A DNA stretch of 37,078 nt from Deltaproteobacteria bacterium. Lineage in GTDB: Bacteria; Desulfobacterota; Desulfobacteria; Desulfobacterales; B30-G6. Positions within the stretch are counted from its first letter, which is position 1. Every line of letters starts with the position of its first letter. The notes beneath the pieces were generated by a model, which had not been told where the DNA came from, made no database searches, and saw only the letters and a program-made list of their open reading frames with translations. The position numbers were made by a program, and so were the translations under genes. The stretch is from assembly GCA_003647375.1 (NCBI GenBank), contig QMMS01000007.1, forward strand, positions 1-37,078, in the 5' to 3' direction. Shown here piece after piece: positions 8,570 through 16,697 of the stretch.

Positions 8570-9137
8570 CCCCATAGTTGTATAAAATTTAATATGTACA
8601 TCTTTTCTGAATTGTAAATGCAAAGAGATGGCAAAGATGTGTGTGTCTATCGCTACATCTTGAGCATATGCCAGTCTGACGGTTTGTGCAAACCATCAGG
8701 TTTGAGTTTGGAAGTCTTGTTGGCGATATGATCATCTCTGGAGATGATGATAAAGTCGTCTTTCAACGGTCCTCAGAAAATGTGGTATCACAACCTTTTT
8801 TCTTGCTGGAACAATAGATTTCTGGCAGTATTTTCGAAAGTATGGAGGGCACTTATCTCCATTTATCAACACATGCGTCATCCATCCGACAAGAGAACCA
8901 TTCAACATTTCCAATAATCAGTCACAATTTCTATAACCATTGTGATGGTTAAATTGTACTTTATGTGCTGATATGTAGGAGCTATACGTGAAATTGGGTG
9001 CTAAAATATTGATCCGTGCCACAGATCCCTCTAAGATACCAAGACACAATCAAATCTATATTTAAAAGAAATACAGTGCGTTAAATACGACTCATCCTGA
9101 TTTGTCATCTTTGCTTAATTTTTTTTATAAAAATTCC
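8570..9137. other. Gene-poor AT-rich stretch
   Basis: The spacer between the radical SAM gene and the FTR1 promoter holds no gene I recognise. A 60-codon frame on the minus strand (8732-8914) has no visible family motif and no convincing ribosome binding site, so it is not called. The DNA is noticeably richer in A+T than the flanking genes. Confidence 0.5.
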
Positions 9138-9180
9138 TTGCATTCCTACCACAATGTAGCATATACCCCTATACCCTATA
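9138..9180 (+). promoter_or_regulatory. Candidate promoter and metal-sensor operator upstream of FTR1 gene
   Basis: TTGCAT (9138-9143) and ATATAC (9161-9166), 17 bp apart, make a plausible promoter. The -10 box overlaps TATACCCCTATACCCTATA (9162-9180), a C-tract flanked by TAT sequences. CsoR/RcnR-family repressors bind A/T-flanked G/C-tracts of this kind, and such a repressor is encoded 1 kb downstream. The two C-tracts here are in direct orientation rather than a neat palindrome. The site is an inference. Confidence 0.5.
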
Positions 9181-9217
9181 GCGGCATTTGAATAAATAAT
9201 TTATAAAAGGATGAAAA

Positions 9218-10096
9218 ATGACTCAAAATGTTCCCGCCATAATTATGGGCTTTCGTGAAGGACTCGAAGCATTCCTCGTTATCGCTCTTATCCTCAGGTA
9301 TTTGACAGCAATTGGAAACACACAATTAAAAGGAAAAGTTTACATGGGTGGGGTTGCTGGTATTTTCGGCTCAGTTCTCCTCGGCTTAGGGCTGTTCCTT
9401 GTCGCCAATGTATTGGGAGGTGTATCCACACTATCAAAGGCGTGGGAAAGCGGAGCCAGTTTTATAGCACTAATTCTCGTGACAACTTTCATAATATGGA
9501 TGATACGCCATGGAAGTCAAATGACCTCAACTGTATGTGAGCAGGTATCTCAAAACCTTTCTGCCACAGGAATATTTCTAATAGCATTTGCAATGGTGAT
9601 GCGTGAGGGTACAGAAATAGCTATTTTCGCATTTGCTGGGAAATATTCAACGGTTGCTGTATTTATTGGAATTTGCATGTCGCTTGTTCTTGCGACATTT
9701 ATTTACCACTCGCTGATAAGGGTACGCATCGATCTAATATTCCGAATAACTCTTGTATACTTGATTCTTCAGGCTGGTTTCCTGCTCGGATATTCTATAC
9801 ATGAGGGCCTGTCCGCCATGAAGGGATACGCACTTTTGGCCAAGGACAGCTTGTTACTCGATAAGGCATATAACTTATCCAACACTGTATTCAATCATAA
9901 AGACGGTATTATTGGCTTGCCATTGAATGTTCTAATAGGCTGGTATTCCAAACCTGAGTGGATCCAGCTTATTGTCCAATATACTTATACCCTCGGTATT
10001 TTTGCCTTTTGGATTTCCAATAGTAAAAAACAATCTAAACAAATGACCAAAAAACACTCCTCTTCGATGGACTGTAAAGCTGCTGCAATCAGCTAA
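9218..10096 (+). CDS. FTR1-family iron permease
   Basis: Inner-membrane permease of the iron/lead transporter (ILT, FTR1/EfeU) family, 292 residues with about seven hydrophobic segments. Both signature REGxE motifs are present: REGLE at residues 13-17 and REGTE at 129-133, on the first and fourth membrane helices as expected, consistent with a functional channel for ferric or ferrous iron. No EfeO/EfeB-type partner is nearby. AAAAGG lies 7 nt before the ATG. The gene is followed 70 nt later by a CsoR/RcnR-type regulator, suggesting a metal-responsive unit. Its A+T content is higher than the flanking genes, so it may have been acquired by transfer. Confidence 0.88.
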   Translation: MTQNVPAIIMGFREGLEAFLVIALILRYLTAIGNTQLKGKVYMGGVAGIFGSVLLGLGLFLVANVLGGVSTLSKAWESGASFIALILVTTFIIWMIRHGSQMTSTVCEQVSQNLSATGIFLIAFAMVMREGTEIAIFAFAGKYSTVAVFIGICMSLVLATFIYHSLIRVRIDLIFRITLVYLILQAGFLLGYSIHEGLSAMKGYALLAKDSLLLDKAYNLSNTVFNHKDGIIGLPLNVLIGWYSKPEWIQLIVQYTYTLGIFAFWISNSKKQSKQMTKKHSSSMDCKAAAIS

Positions 10097-10166
10097 TTTT
10101 CATCAATCAATTTTGGATGGAGGGATACAGGTTATATTAATTCTAATAAAAATAGAGGAATAGTCA

Positions 10167-10445
10167 ATGGGGCTGTGCGGAAGTGATCAGGATAAAGAGC
10201 GCCTTGTAAAAAGGTTGCACCGAATTGAAGGACAGGTTCGAGGTCTTTGCGGAATGGTTGAAAAAGATAGCGACTGTATGGATGTTCTGCGTCAGATTGC
10301 ATCGGTATCAGGAGCGCTTCGTGGCGTATGGACCCAGGTGGTAGGTGATCATATCCATGGTTGCATTGCAAGAGCGGCTCTTGACACAAAAGCCAGCGAC
10401 AAATTGGTTCAAGAACTTGTCGATCATATATCCAAGATTCGATAA
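10167..10445 (+). CDS. CsoR/RcnR-family metal-sensing repressor
   Basis: A 92-residue all-helical DNA-binding repressor of the DUF156 (CsoR/RcnR/FrmR) family. The hallmark RLHRIEGQVRGLCGMVE is at 16-32, and the sensing residues are Cys37 (DSDCMDVL), His62 and Cys66 (DHIHGC). Cys-His-Cys at these positions is the pattern of copper-sensing CsoR; RcnR-type Ni/Co sensors have His instead of the last Cys. The gene follows the FTR1 permease, so it probably represses that promoter, although a copper-type ligand set beside an iron permease is unusual. There is no copper ATPase in the window. Confidence 0.88.
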   Translation: MGLCGSDQDKERLVKRLHRIEGQVRGLCGMVEKDSDCMDVLRQIASVSGALRGVWTQVVGDHIHGCIARAALDTKASDKLVQELVDHISKIR

Positions 10446-10523
10446 ACTGGAAATTCTTTAATAGGCCCAGACAACAGTAGAATAATTTACACTCTCATGC
10501 TTGTATGAAAGACTATTCATCCA

Positions 10524-10667
10524 ATGGAAGCTGAAGTCCTTATGCCTTTGGATGATCCAACTTATGATCCCTCTGAAGATCTTAAGTCTCTTGAAAAATT
10601 ATGGACTGAGAAGTTAAATCCCTATGGTGACAAATGATATAACAAACAACCAAAATCTGCCACATAG
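10524..10667 (+). pseudogene. Possible 3' fragment of a broken gene
   Basis: A short frame from 10524 reads MEAEVLMPLDDPTYDPSEDL, continues SLEKLWTEKLNPYGDK, meets TGA at 10635-10637 and would go on as YNKQPKSAT to TAG at 10665. LEK.W..KLNPYGDKGYN resembles the C-terminus of small nuclease-like proteins as I remember them, with GGA mutated to TGA. No upstream part of the gene is present; the frame is closed by TGA at 10503-10505. The remaining DNA of 10446-10858 shows nothing else. Confidence 0.25.
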
Positions 10668-10858
10668 ACGCTCAATACAACATCACTCCAACATATCGCT
10701 CTACGCCGCTTTTTCAAATCAATAAAAATACACCTGGCAGTTAACATTGGGATATTATCATCCAGGTTGATTTTCAGTGAATTGTGATACCATCATAGAT
10801 GCCCCCCAGAAATGCCGCCACACAAAATCTGTGTTTTCAGCCACCGATCACAGTTTTG

Positions 10859-10881
10859 TCCAACCCTTTGATAAGAGAATA
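10859..10881 (+). repeat. 23-bp direct repeat, copy 1
   Basis: The sequence begins TCCAACCCTTTGATAAG and matches 12316-12338 at 21 of 23 positions in the same orientation. The two copies bracket the yjbQ remnant and the gate-domain gene. Confidence 0.7.
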
Positions 10882-10968
10882 GTTGCGAAGCAAGAAAGTA
10901 CATCCTTATAAGGATAACGAAAAAAGGCGTCACATGCACTTGCTGGTATGTGCAGATCGATCGTTACA

Positions 10969-11307
10969 CTATTCCCCGATAATTTTGACCAGTACTCTCT
11001 TGCGCCGCCGCCCGTCGAACTCACCGTAAAAAATTTGTTCCCAGGTACCGAAATCGAGCCGGCCCTCGGTCACCGCTACCACCACTTCACGACCCATTAT
11101 CTGACGCTTCATATGGGCATCGGCGTTGTCCTCCCCCACGTTGTGTTGGTATTGCTCGACCGGTGCATGCGGTGCCAGTTTTTCCAACCACACATCGTAG
11201 TCGTGGTGCAGGCCGGATTCGTCGTCATTGATGAACACCGAAGCGGTGATGTGCATCGCATTGGCCAGCACCAGTCCTTCGCGGATGCCGCTTTCGTCAA
11301 TAGCAGA
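10969..11307 (-). pseudogene. N-terminally truncated YjbQ (UPF0047) gene
   Basis: The translation from 11307 to the stop at 10969 reads ...[20 protein letters not shown] and on to a C-terminus ending RVLVKIIGE. It contains [20 protein letters not shown] and [14 protein letters not shown], hallmarks of the YjbQ/UPF0047 family (reported thiamine-phosphate-synthase-like activity). About 35 N-terminal residues are missing: upstream of the Asp-Glu-Ser-Gly the frame meets TAA (11308-11310) and then the 3' end of the next gene. A GTG at 11271 could still start a 100-residue product, but the first strand of the fold would be lacking. The C-terminus is intact, so the loss was a clean 5' deletion. Confidence 0.75.
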
Positions 11308-11333
11308 TTATAAACCACAGTTGAAAACCCTGT

Positions 11334-12299
11334 TCATTTTTTTTGCCATAACAAAAACTTGGGAAAACATGGAAGGGATATCAACTTTTTTATAATAATA
11401 AAAAGTTGAACGGCAATGATGGCAGCGGCGAGTCTGGGCACCAATAACCAGAAAGGGCCTATTCCCAGAGATAGAAACACCACGGGATCTTCGATAATGG
11501 AATGATTGATGCCGATGGAAAGTTGTAGGCGCTCAAGCTCGTCTTCTGAAAATTTTCCTTCCTTTGCTTCCTCTACGATGACCGCAGCGCCGTATGTCAA
11601 TCCGAATATTGCGGCGGTGATCCACAGGAAGCCGGTCTGCTTCCTAAGTCCGAATACCTTCAAGACAGGTGCCATCATGCTGACCACATGATCGATCAGA
11701 TTGTAACTTTTCATGAATTCAAGAATGAGCATCAACATCATGACGATGACCAACATTTTTCCGGAAAGGACCAGGGTCGTTACAGTCCATGTTTTGATCA
11801 TCGAGAAAAACGTCGCCTGGATTATGACCGGGGCATCCGTCAGTGCATTCGTTGCGGTTTCATGACCAATAAGCCTGGAAACGACAAGCACCGTAAATAT
11901 AGAAGCGACCAGGCGAACGAGCGTTGCCTTTATAAAAGGGAGTCCTGATTTACTCTGAATCACTCCTTCCTGAATCAGGTTGTGTGAAATGAGGAGGAAA
12001 ATAGCCAGAAGGGTCATCTGATCCACGGTCAACGTTAAGGAGGCCATGGCCGCAATTCCGCCGTATATTCCGGTCAGCAATCCTGCAATAAGTGGAATTG
12101 CCGCCATCGGAGGCAGGCCGACCACACCCATAACAGGCTCCAACAGAAAATCTAAACTGTTTATCCAGTTAGACCAGGCAAGCAGAGACGTCAAAAGAGA
12201 AATGGGCAAGAGGATCTTCAACATCCATACAAATCCGCTCCATCCCTTTGCGAGACCGGAGGTCATGCTTTGCCTAAATTTGTCGTTCGTGTTTGGCAT
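11334..12299 (-). CDS. Gate-domain (nucleoside-recognition/SpmA-like) membrane protein
   Basis: An integral membrane protein of 321 residues with about eight hydrophobic segments. It has the gate domain repeated twice, the fold shared by FeoB, nucleoside permeases and SpmA/SpmB: the first half contains VVGLPPMAAIPLIAGLLTGIYGGIAAM and the second FLWITAAIFGLTYGAAVIVEE. Conserved Gly-rich turns and SHNLIQEG/NHSIIEDPVVF loops support this. Substrate and partners are unknown. The gene and the yjbQ fragment are flanked by a 23-bp direct repeat. The start has no strong ribosome binding site; an AAGG-type site before 12299 is weak. Confidence 0.72.
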   Translation of the reverse strand: MPNTNDKFRQSMTSGLAKGWSGFVWMLKILLPISLLTSLLAWSNWINSLDFLLEPVMGVVGLPPMAAIPLIAGLLTGIYGGIAAMASLTLTVDQMTLLAIFLLISHNLIQEGVIQSKSGLPFIKATLVRLVASIFTVLVVSRLIGHETATNALTDAPVIIQATFFSMIKTWTVTTLVLSGKMLVIVMMLMLILEFMKSYNLIDHVVSMMAPVLKVFGLRKQTGFLWITAAIFGLTYGAAVIVEEAKEGKFSEDELERLQLSIGINHSIIEDPVVFLSLGIGPFWLLVPRLAAAIIAVQLFIIIKKLISLPCFPKFLLWQKK

Positions 12300-12315
12300 A
12301 CCTTCTTAAAGCTTA

Positions 12316-12338
12316 TCCAACCCTGTGACAAGAGAATA
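12316..12338 (+). repeat. 23-bp direct repeat, copy 2
   Basis: Second copy, 21/23 identical to 10859-10881. It lies 17 nt upstream of the gate-domain gene start. Confidence 0.7.
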
Positions 12339-12388
12339 ACACACCATTTCTGAATATTCTACCTGTATATCGTCCTTTTCAATTCCAG

Positions 12389-15300
12389 CTAGGGTGAGAG
12401 GCTTTTCTCCCGTTTGGTTTGCAGGACCTTGAGCGACAATTTTGCCCGAGCAGACTTGCCATGTTTCAGTGCTTTCGGTTTTTTGACGGCGATCCTGTCT
12501 TCAGGGATTCCCCTGACTTCGATCAGTTCCCGGACGATAGCGCGGGACCTGGAATCAGCCAGTTGAATCAATACCGATTTCTCCAGGGGCTCATCTTTGA
12601 CCATTCGGCGATAAAGCCTTTTCCAAAGGGCCGCGGGGTCATGAATCTTGTCCTTTTTGGCGGATGCCTCTGCCTGCTCCTGAATCTCTGCCGGGGGTTG
12701 TTCAGCAGCGGTTTTGATTTCATCCAATGTCTCTGTGCCATATCGTTCCGTAAAAGCAGCCTCCAGCACCAACTGGATGGTGGGATTCCCGAAATCCAAA
12801 ATGCCGGGATCTTCACCAGGAGATAGTGTCTGCCCCTGTTTCTCCGCAATATGTCTTTTCAGTTGCAGTGCTTTCAGCGCCTTGCCGTCCCTCTTCTCGC
12901 TGTATCGCCCCTGAACCAAAAGTTTAAGGTTCGGGCGCTTTTCAAGTGCCTTGGCGAGATTGGCCAGTTTTTCCACCTCCGGCGGCAACAATTCAGCATA
13001 GCCGTTTTCAAAAACAATGGTGTCGAGTTTCTCTGAACTCCCTCCCACTAACGCGCTCAGGGCACGAAAAGGAGAGGCGGCAAGTTTCTTGATCAGATTG
13101 GTAAACGCCTTCCAGGCAAGCTGCCCATATCTGAATTCGGGATCTGCCAGGTCACCACTCACAGGCAGTGCAAGATCGATGACACCGTCGGCATCCTCCA
13201 GGATGGCAACAGCCAGGTTCAGGGGCAAAGAAACCGCATCCGGACTGTCGATCTGTTCCCCCAGTTCGATGCGCTCCACGATGATCTGGTTGTCACCCTT
13301 GAGCTTTCCATTCTCAATAAAATACTTCGACTCCAAGGACAACTTTCCGGAATCGATCCGTCGTCCCACAAATTTTCCGGAATATGGCGTCAAACGGTTC
13401 ATTTCCAGATTCCGAAAAAGGACCGACATGTCCATGTAGGCGGCGGGATCAAAAACGCTGATATCTCCCTTGATCTTCGACATACCGTAATCATTGACAC
13501 GACCATCCAGTTTGACCCGGGCACGCGCCCCCGGTTCCGACGACATGCCGATGATGGAGCCGCCCAGTTGATGTATTTTTACAGTGAACCTGGAGCGCAG
13601 GCTGTAGTCGGCAAATAGCAACCCACCGTCCTCAACCCGTAGTTTATGAATATAGACCGGAAATGCTGAACCCTCACTATTGGGGTCGTCTTCAATGTCT
13701 TTCTTTGGCGGTTCCACCGCTTCGCGCTTGAAAGCATGAGCAAGATTGAGGGACCCATCCTCAAATATGATGAACTGCCCGTCCAATCCGGAGAGTTTCA
13801 GATCGCTTATTTCCAGACGGTCCGGCTGCAGTTGAAAAATGAGGTCCGACGTCAGGAAGTGCTTCCACCCCAGCAATGTCTTCTTTGATCCCGGTTCCAG
13901 AATCTGGAGATCGGCCACATCAAAACCACCTTTAAACAAGATCTTCGGCTGTATTTCTTTTGCCCGGTATACAAACTGCCCCCGGGTGGAAAGCGTTCCT
14001 GAGGCCACGTTTAAGGATGCTTGTGACTTGAGGTAGGATTCAAAAGGTGACAGGGCAAGGGCGGATATATCAATGTCGGTCTTTAAAAACGGTTCTAGCG
14101 GATCGAACAGGCCCTGAATCCCAACGTGCCCCCCCTCCCGGATATCAAAGGAAAGCGCCACGGGCATCTGAGACTTACCGTCAATGTTGGAAGCCGCCAC
14201 ATGCAGATTGTCCAGATGAACAATCTCTCCTTCCTGCTTGACTGTCCGGTCACTGAAGGCCACGTTAAAGTCTGAAAGCTCAACAACCCTGATTAAAAAT
14301 TGAAACGGTGACTCCCCGGTATTCCCGGGTGACGATTGTTCCTTTTTAGCATCGGTTTTAGCGTCAGTACCTGCCGGCAAAAACAGACTAACCAGATTCA
14401 GTTGGCCGTCCTTTTCCCGGCAGACATCAATATTGCTGTTTTGAATAAAAATATTTTCAATGGCCAGAGAGTTGCGATCGAGGTCATAGTCACCCCCCTT
14501 GAGAAGCCATTTTTCTATGCTGACTTCAGGTGCGTTCGGGTTTCCAATCTGAATGTCGTTTAAGCCCAACGATACATCTTTGACCTGGAGATCGGTTCCA
14601 GCCAGTCCTGACACCAGCGCCAGTCGAAACTTCCCGTCTATATCAGTCACATCTGCATTCAGCACGGAAACCCGGCTTTGATCCTGATAATGGAATTGAA
14701 TATCCCGTAGTTCCACATCCGACACATTGATTTTCCAGGACTTTTCCGGTTTCTCCTGAAGAGCGGCAGCACTCGTCTCAGGTGCTTCCGGCGCTGATAC
14801 TGAATCGGCTGTCTCGGAACCGGCAGCAAATCTGCTCCAGTTGATACGACTATTTTCATCGATGACAACCCCGGTCTTTCCGCCTTCGAACAGAATCCTT
14901 TCGACATCCACTACCTGACGCGTCACATCCACCAGCGGGACTTTAATGTCCAGCCGAGACAATTCCAGCAAGGGCGACTCGTCTCCCGGAATTTGCATGG
15001 CCAGTTCCGCGAGGCTGAATTCGAGGTTATTGAGACGTATGAACGGCTCGGTCTGCCCGAAATCGATCTCATATGCAGTGTGAAGGTCAAATTGTCCATC
15101 CGGGTTATCGATGGCCATGCTGTCATGGACAAACTGCCACACCTTAGATAGCTTGATATCGCTGAAGCTCAGGCGGCCACTGGATCTGAAGGGGTTCAAC
15201 GTAACCTCTCCTGTCCATTGAAACGACGCCTTCTCCCGGGTGGTTGCCGATAGACTGTAGGGTCCTTCTTGATCCGGAAGTGTGGATATGTCATGTAGCT

Positions 15301-15862
15301 CGATATTGAGGGGACGAATGGCAATAATGGCCGGTACAGACTGCCGTTGATCTGTAAAATCGATTCCACCTTCGGTAATCTGAATGTGCTTCAGAACCAG
15401 TCTGGGTGGAGCTGATTCCACTGTTTCTTGCTCCATAGATTTGCCTGAAGGTTCTGTTTTCGGATTTTCGGGCACCAGCCGCGCAAGATTGAAAATCCCC
15501 TCCTCATCAATAACGACATTGGCCTTGGGTCCATCCAGACGGATGGATTTGAACACCAGAGCCCACCGGAAAAGACTGCTCAATTCGAAGTCGATGAAGC
15601 ATTGCCTGAAACCGGCAATAAATGTACCGTCCGGTTCATGGAGCCCAACATCGTCGGCTTGAAAACTGAAAAGGAACGGGTTAATCTTCACCGCTCCCAT
15701 GCGAAGTTCCCGGTGCAGTTTCTCCGCCACTATTTCGGGTGCAAAACGGCTAACCAGGTAGGGCGCCAGGAAAAATCCCAACAGCGTGTAGAGTATCAGC
15801 ACTGAAGTCAGCGTTATCGCGGCCTTGCTGTGAATAATCCTTTGAAAAATCGTTATATTCAT
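12389..15862 (-). CDS. DUF748-family AsmA-like envelope protein
   Basis: A very large (1157-residue) membrane-anchored periplasmic protein. A single N-terminal helix (residues 15-38) anchors it; the rest is a long series of beta-strand repeats of the AsmA/TamB-like DUF748 type, where the pattern of 'd.(x)isl..l.l' strands recurs with phrases such as LEISDLKLSGLDGQF, MNRLTPYSGKFVGRRIDSGKL and VSLPLNLAVAILEDADGVIDLALPVSGDLADPEF. The last is diagnostic for DUF748. The C-terminal part (AELLPPEVEKLANLAKALEK, then ...RYSEKRDGKALK) resembles an OmpA-like end. Such proteins are thought to bridge inner and outer membranes for lipid transport; here that is inference. It is a single-gene unit. Confidence 0.85.
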   Translation of the reverse strand: MNITIFQRIIHSKAAITLTSVLILYTLLGFFLAPYLVSRFAPEIVAEKLHRELRMGAVKINPFLFSFQADDVGLHEPDGTFIAGFRQCFIDFELSSLFRWALVFKSIRLDGPKANVVIDEEGIFNLARLVPENPKTEPSGKSMEQETVESAPPRLVLKHIQITEGGIDFTDQRQSVPAIIAIRPLNIELHDISTLPDQEGPYSLSATTREKASFQWTGEVTLNPFRSSGRLSFSDIKLSKVWQFVHDSMAIDNPDGQFDLHTAYEIDFGQTEPFIRLNNLEFSLAELAMQIPGDESPLLELSRLDIKVPLVDVTRQVVDVERILFEGGKTGVVIDENSRINWSRFAAGSETADSVSAPEAPETSAAALQEKPEKSWKINVSDVELRDIQFHYQDQSRVSVLNADVTDIDGKFRLALVSGLAGTDLQVKDVSLGLNDIQIGNPNAPEVSIEKWLLKGGDYDLDRNSLAIENIFIQNSNIDVCREKDGQLNLVSLFLPAGTDAKTDAKKEQSSPGNTGESPFQFLIRVVELSDFNVAFSDRTVKQEGEIVHLDNLHVAASNIDGKSQMPVALSFDIREGGHVGIQGLFDPLEPFLKTDIDISALALSPFESYLKSQASLNVASGTLSTRGQFVYRAKEIQPKILFKGGFDVADLQILEPGSKKTLLGWKHFLTSDLIFQLQPDRLEISDLKLSGLDGQFIIFEDGSLNLAHAFKREAVEPPKKDIEDDPNSEGSAFPVYIHKLRVEDGGLLFADYSLRSRFTVKIHQLGGSIIGMSSEPGARARVKLDGRVNDYGMSKIKGDISVFDPAAYMDMSVLFRNLEMNRLTPYSGKFVGRRIDSGKLSLESKYFIENGKLKGDNQIIVERIELGEQIDSPDAVSLPLNLAVAILEDADGVIDLALPVSGDLADPEFRYGQLAWKAFTNLIKKLAASPFRALSALVGGSSEKLDTIVFENGYAELLPPEVEKLANLAKALEKRPNLKLLVQGRYSEKRDGKALKALQLKRHIAEKQGQTLSPGEDPGILDFGNPTIQLVLEAAFTERYGTETLDEIKTAAEQPPAEIQEQAEASAKKDKIHDPAALWKRLYRRMVKDEPLEKSVLIQLADSRSRAIVRELIEVRGIPEDRIAVKKPKALKHGKSARAKLSLKVLQTKREKSLSP

Positions 15863-15961
15863 TTTCCCCCAGGAAAAAATTGTTTATCAATAGTATTATT
15901 GTGGTTATAAATACCTGAAGCAACGTTCTGAAATAATATGAAGCGTTGGGTCGTATGTCAA

Positions 15962-16018
15962 TTAGATAGTGCCCAACCACAAATGGTCTTTTTCCGCGAT
16001 ATCGGCGTTAGGCGCCAT
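15962..16018 (-). other. Possible 5' stub of a lost gene
   Basis: On the minus strand GAGGAG lies about 6 nt before an ATG at 16018 that opens an 18-codon frame (MAPNADIAEKDHLWLGTI, stop at 15962). A good ribosome binding site leading into such a short frame suggests the beginning of a gene whose body was deleted, or a short leader peptide. There is no further evidence. Confidence 0.25.
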
Positions 16019-16138
16019 GATTTAACTCCTCAAAATAGCACGCTATTACTCCGGGTTAAATCTGTCGTCCGCCTTGATCTCACGAAAATATCCTCATTTC
16101 TGGACGGACACTAGATAAAAAAAAGGGAGCATAGTCAT

Positions 16139-16438
16139 ATGAAACCACGATCACGATGTGCCTGGGTCGGCATAGATCCCCTGATGATCGCATATCATGA
16201 CCGGGAATGGGGCATGCCACTGCACGATGACAAAAAGCTGTTCGAATTTCTCTGCCTGGAAGGGGCCCAGGCCGGTCTAAGTTGGTCAACCGTTCTGAAC
16301 AAACGGGTGGCATATGGTCTGGCCTTTGACGGATTTGATCCAAACCGGGTGGCTTGCTACGATGAATCCAAGATGCAGGCCATCGGCATGGTCAATGACC
16401 ACATTGTCGATTGCTTTCGTTATCATGAATTAAAATAA
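16139..16438 (+). pseudogene. tag: DNA-3-methyladenine glycosylase I with large internal deletion
   Basis: Tag removes 3-methyladenine from alkylated DNA. The first ~70 residues are a typical N-terminus (RCAWVGIDPLMIAYHDREWG, CLEGAQAGLSWSTVLNKR, FDGFDPNRVACYDESK). The reading frame then jumps directly to the family C-terminus, MQAIGMVNDHIVDCFRY. A full Tag has about 185-190 residues, so about 90 are gone without a frameshift. The four zinc ligands (Cys7, His20, His88, Cys92) and the Glu corresponding to E. coli E38 (Glu41) remain, but the central HhH-like region is lost, so base excision is unlikely. GGGAG 9 nt upstream and an intact frame show expression is still possible. Confidence 0.82.
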
Positions 16439-16500
16439 AGCTTGAGTATGTAGCACAACCATAATAAGAATATATTCAAACAGCAGACTGAAGTCTGAAT

Positions 16501-16540
16501 AAAATCGTGAAACGATTTTATGGATCGCGACCTTGTCGCG
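16501..16540. repeat. Composite palindrome AAAATCGT…ACGATTTT + CGCGACCTTGTCGCG, copy 1
   Basis: AAAATCGTGAAACGATTTT (16501-16519) is followed after a 5-nt gap by CGCGACCTTGTCGCG (about 16526-16540). The same pair in the same order and spacing is on the other strand at 26184-26223, and the first half alone at 33502-33520. Confidence 0.75.
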
Positions 16541-16574
16541 TTATTTCAATACTAACAAAACAATAGAAGCTATT

Positions 16575-16641
16575 ACCTGAATTGAGCGATTTTTATCTCG
16601 ATCTGCACCGATCTCTTCGGGAAAAATCGCTCAGTTCAGGT
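16575..16641. repeat. 67-bp hairpin element, short form of the ACCTGAACTGAGCGA family
   Basis: Terminal inverted repeats of about 20 bp, ACCTGAATTGAGCGATTTTT and its complement, enclose a 27-bp centre. On the reverse strand it matches the 112-bp element at 4209-4320 except that the extra central block is absent. It lies in the leader of the nickel/cobalt transporter operon. Confidence 0.8.
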
Positions 16642-16652
16642 ATTAATAAACG

Positions 16653-16684
16653 ACCACGAAGGTATCATTTCGTGGTTTTTTTTT
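16653..16684 (+). terminator. Intrinsic terminator 13 nt upstream of the cbiM start
   Basis: ACCACGAA (16653-16660) pairs with TTCGTGGT (16669-16676), loop of 8 nt, and is followed by a run of eight to nine T (16676-16684). It is a textbook Rho-independent terminator, but the ATG of the transporter gene begins at 16698. A transcript covering that gene must either start past the T-run or read through, so this may be an attenuator. Confidence 0.75.
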
Positions 16685-16697
16685 GAGACCTAAACAT

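Noticed and set aside
8732..8914. 60-codon minus-strand frame in the spacer before the FTR1 gene
   Set aside because: No motif, no good ribosome binding site, and A+T-rich DNA; it is more likely chance.
16683..16697. TTG start for the CbiM-like protein
   Set aside because: It would add residues before MHIS, whereas the family needs the amine of Met1 and His2 for metal binding.
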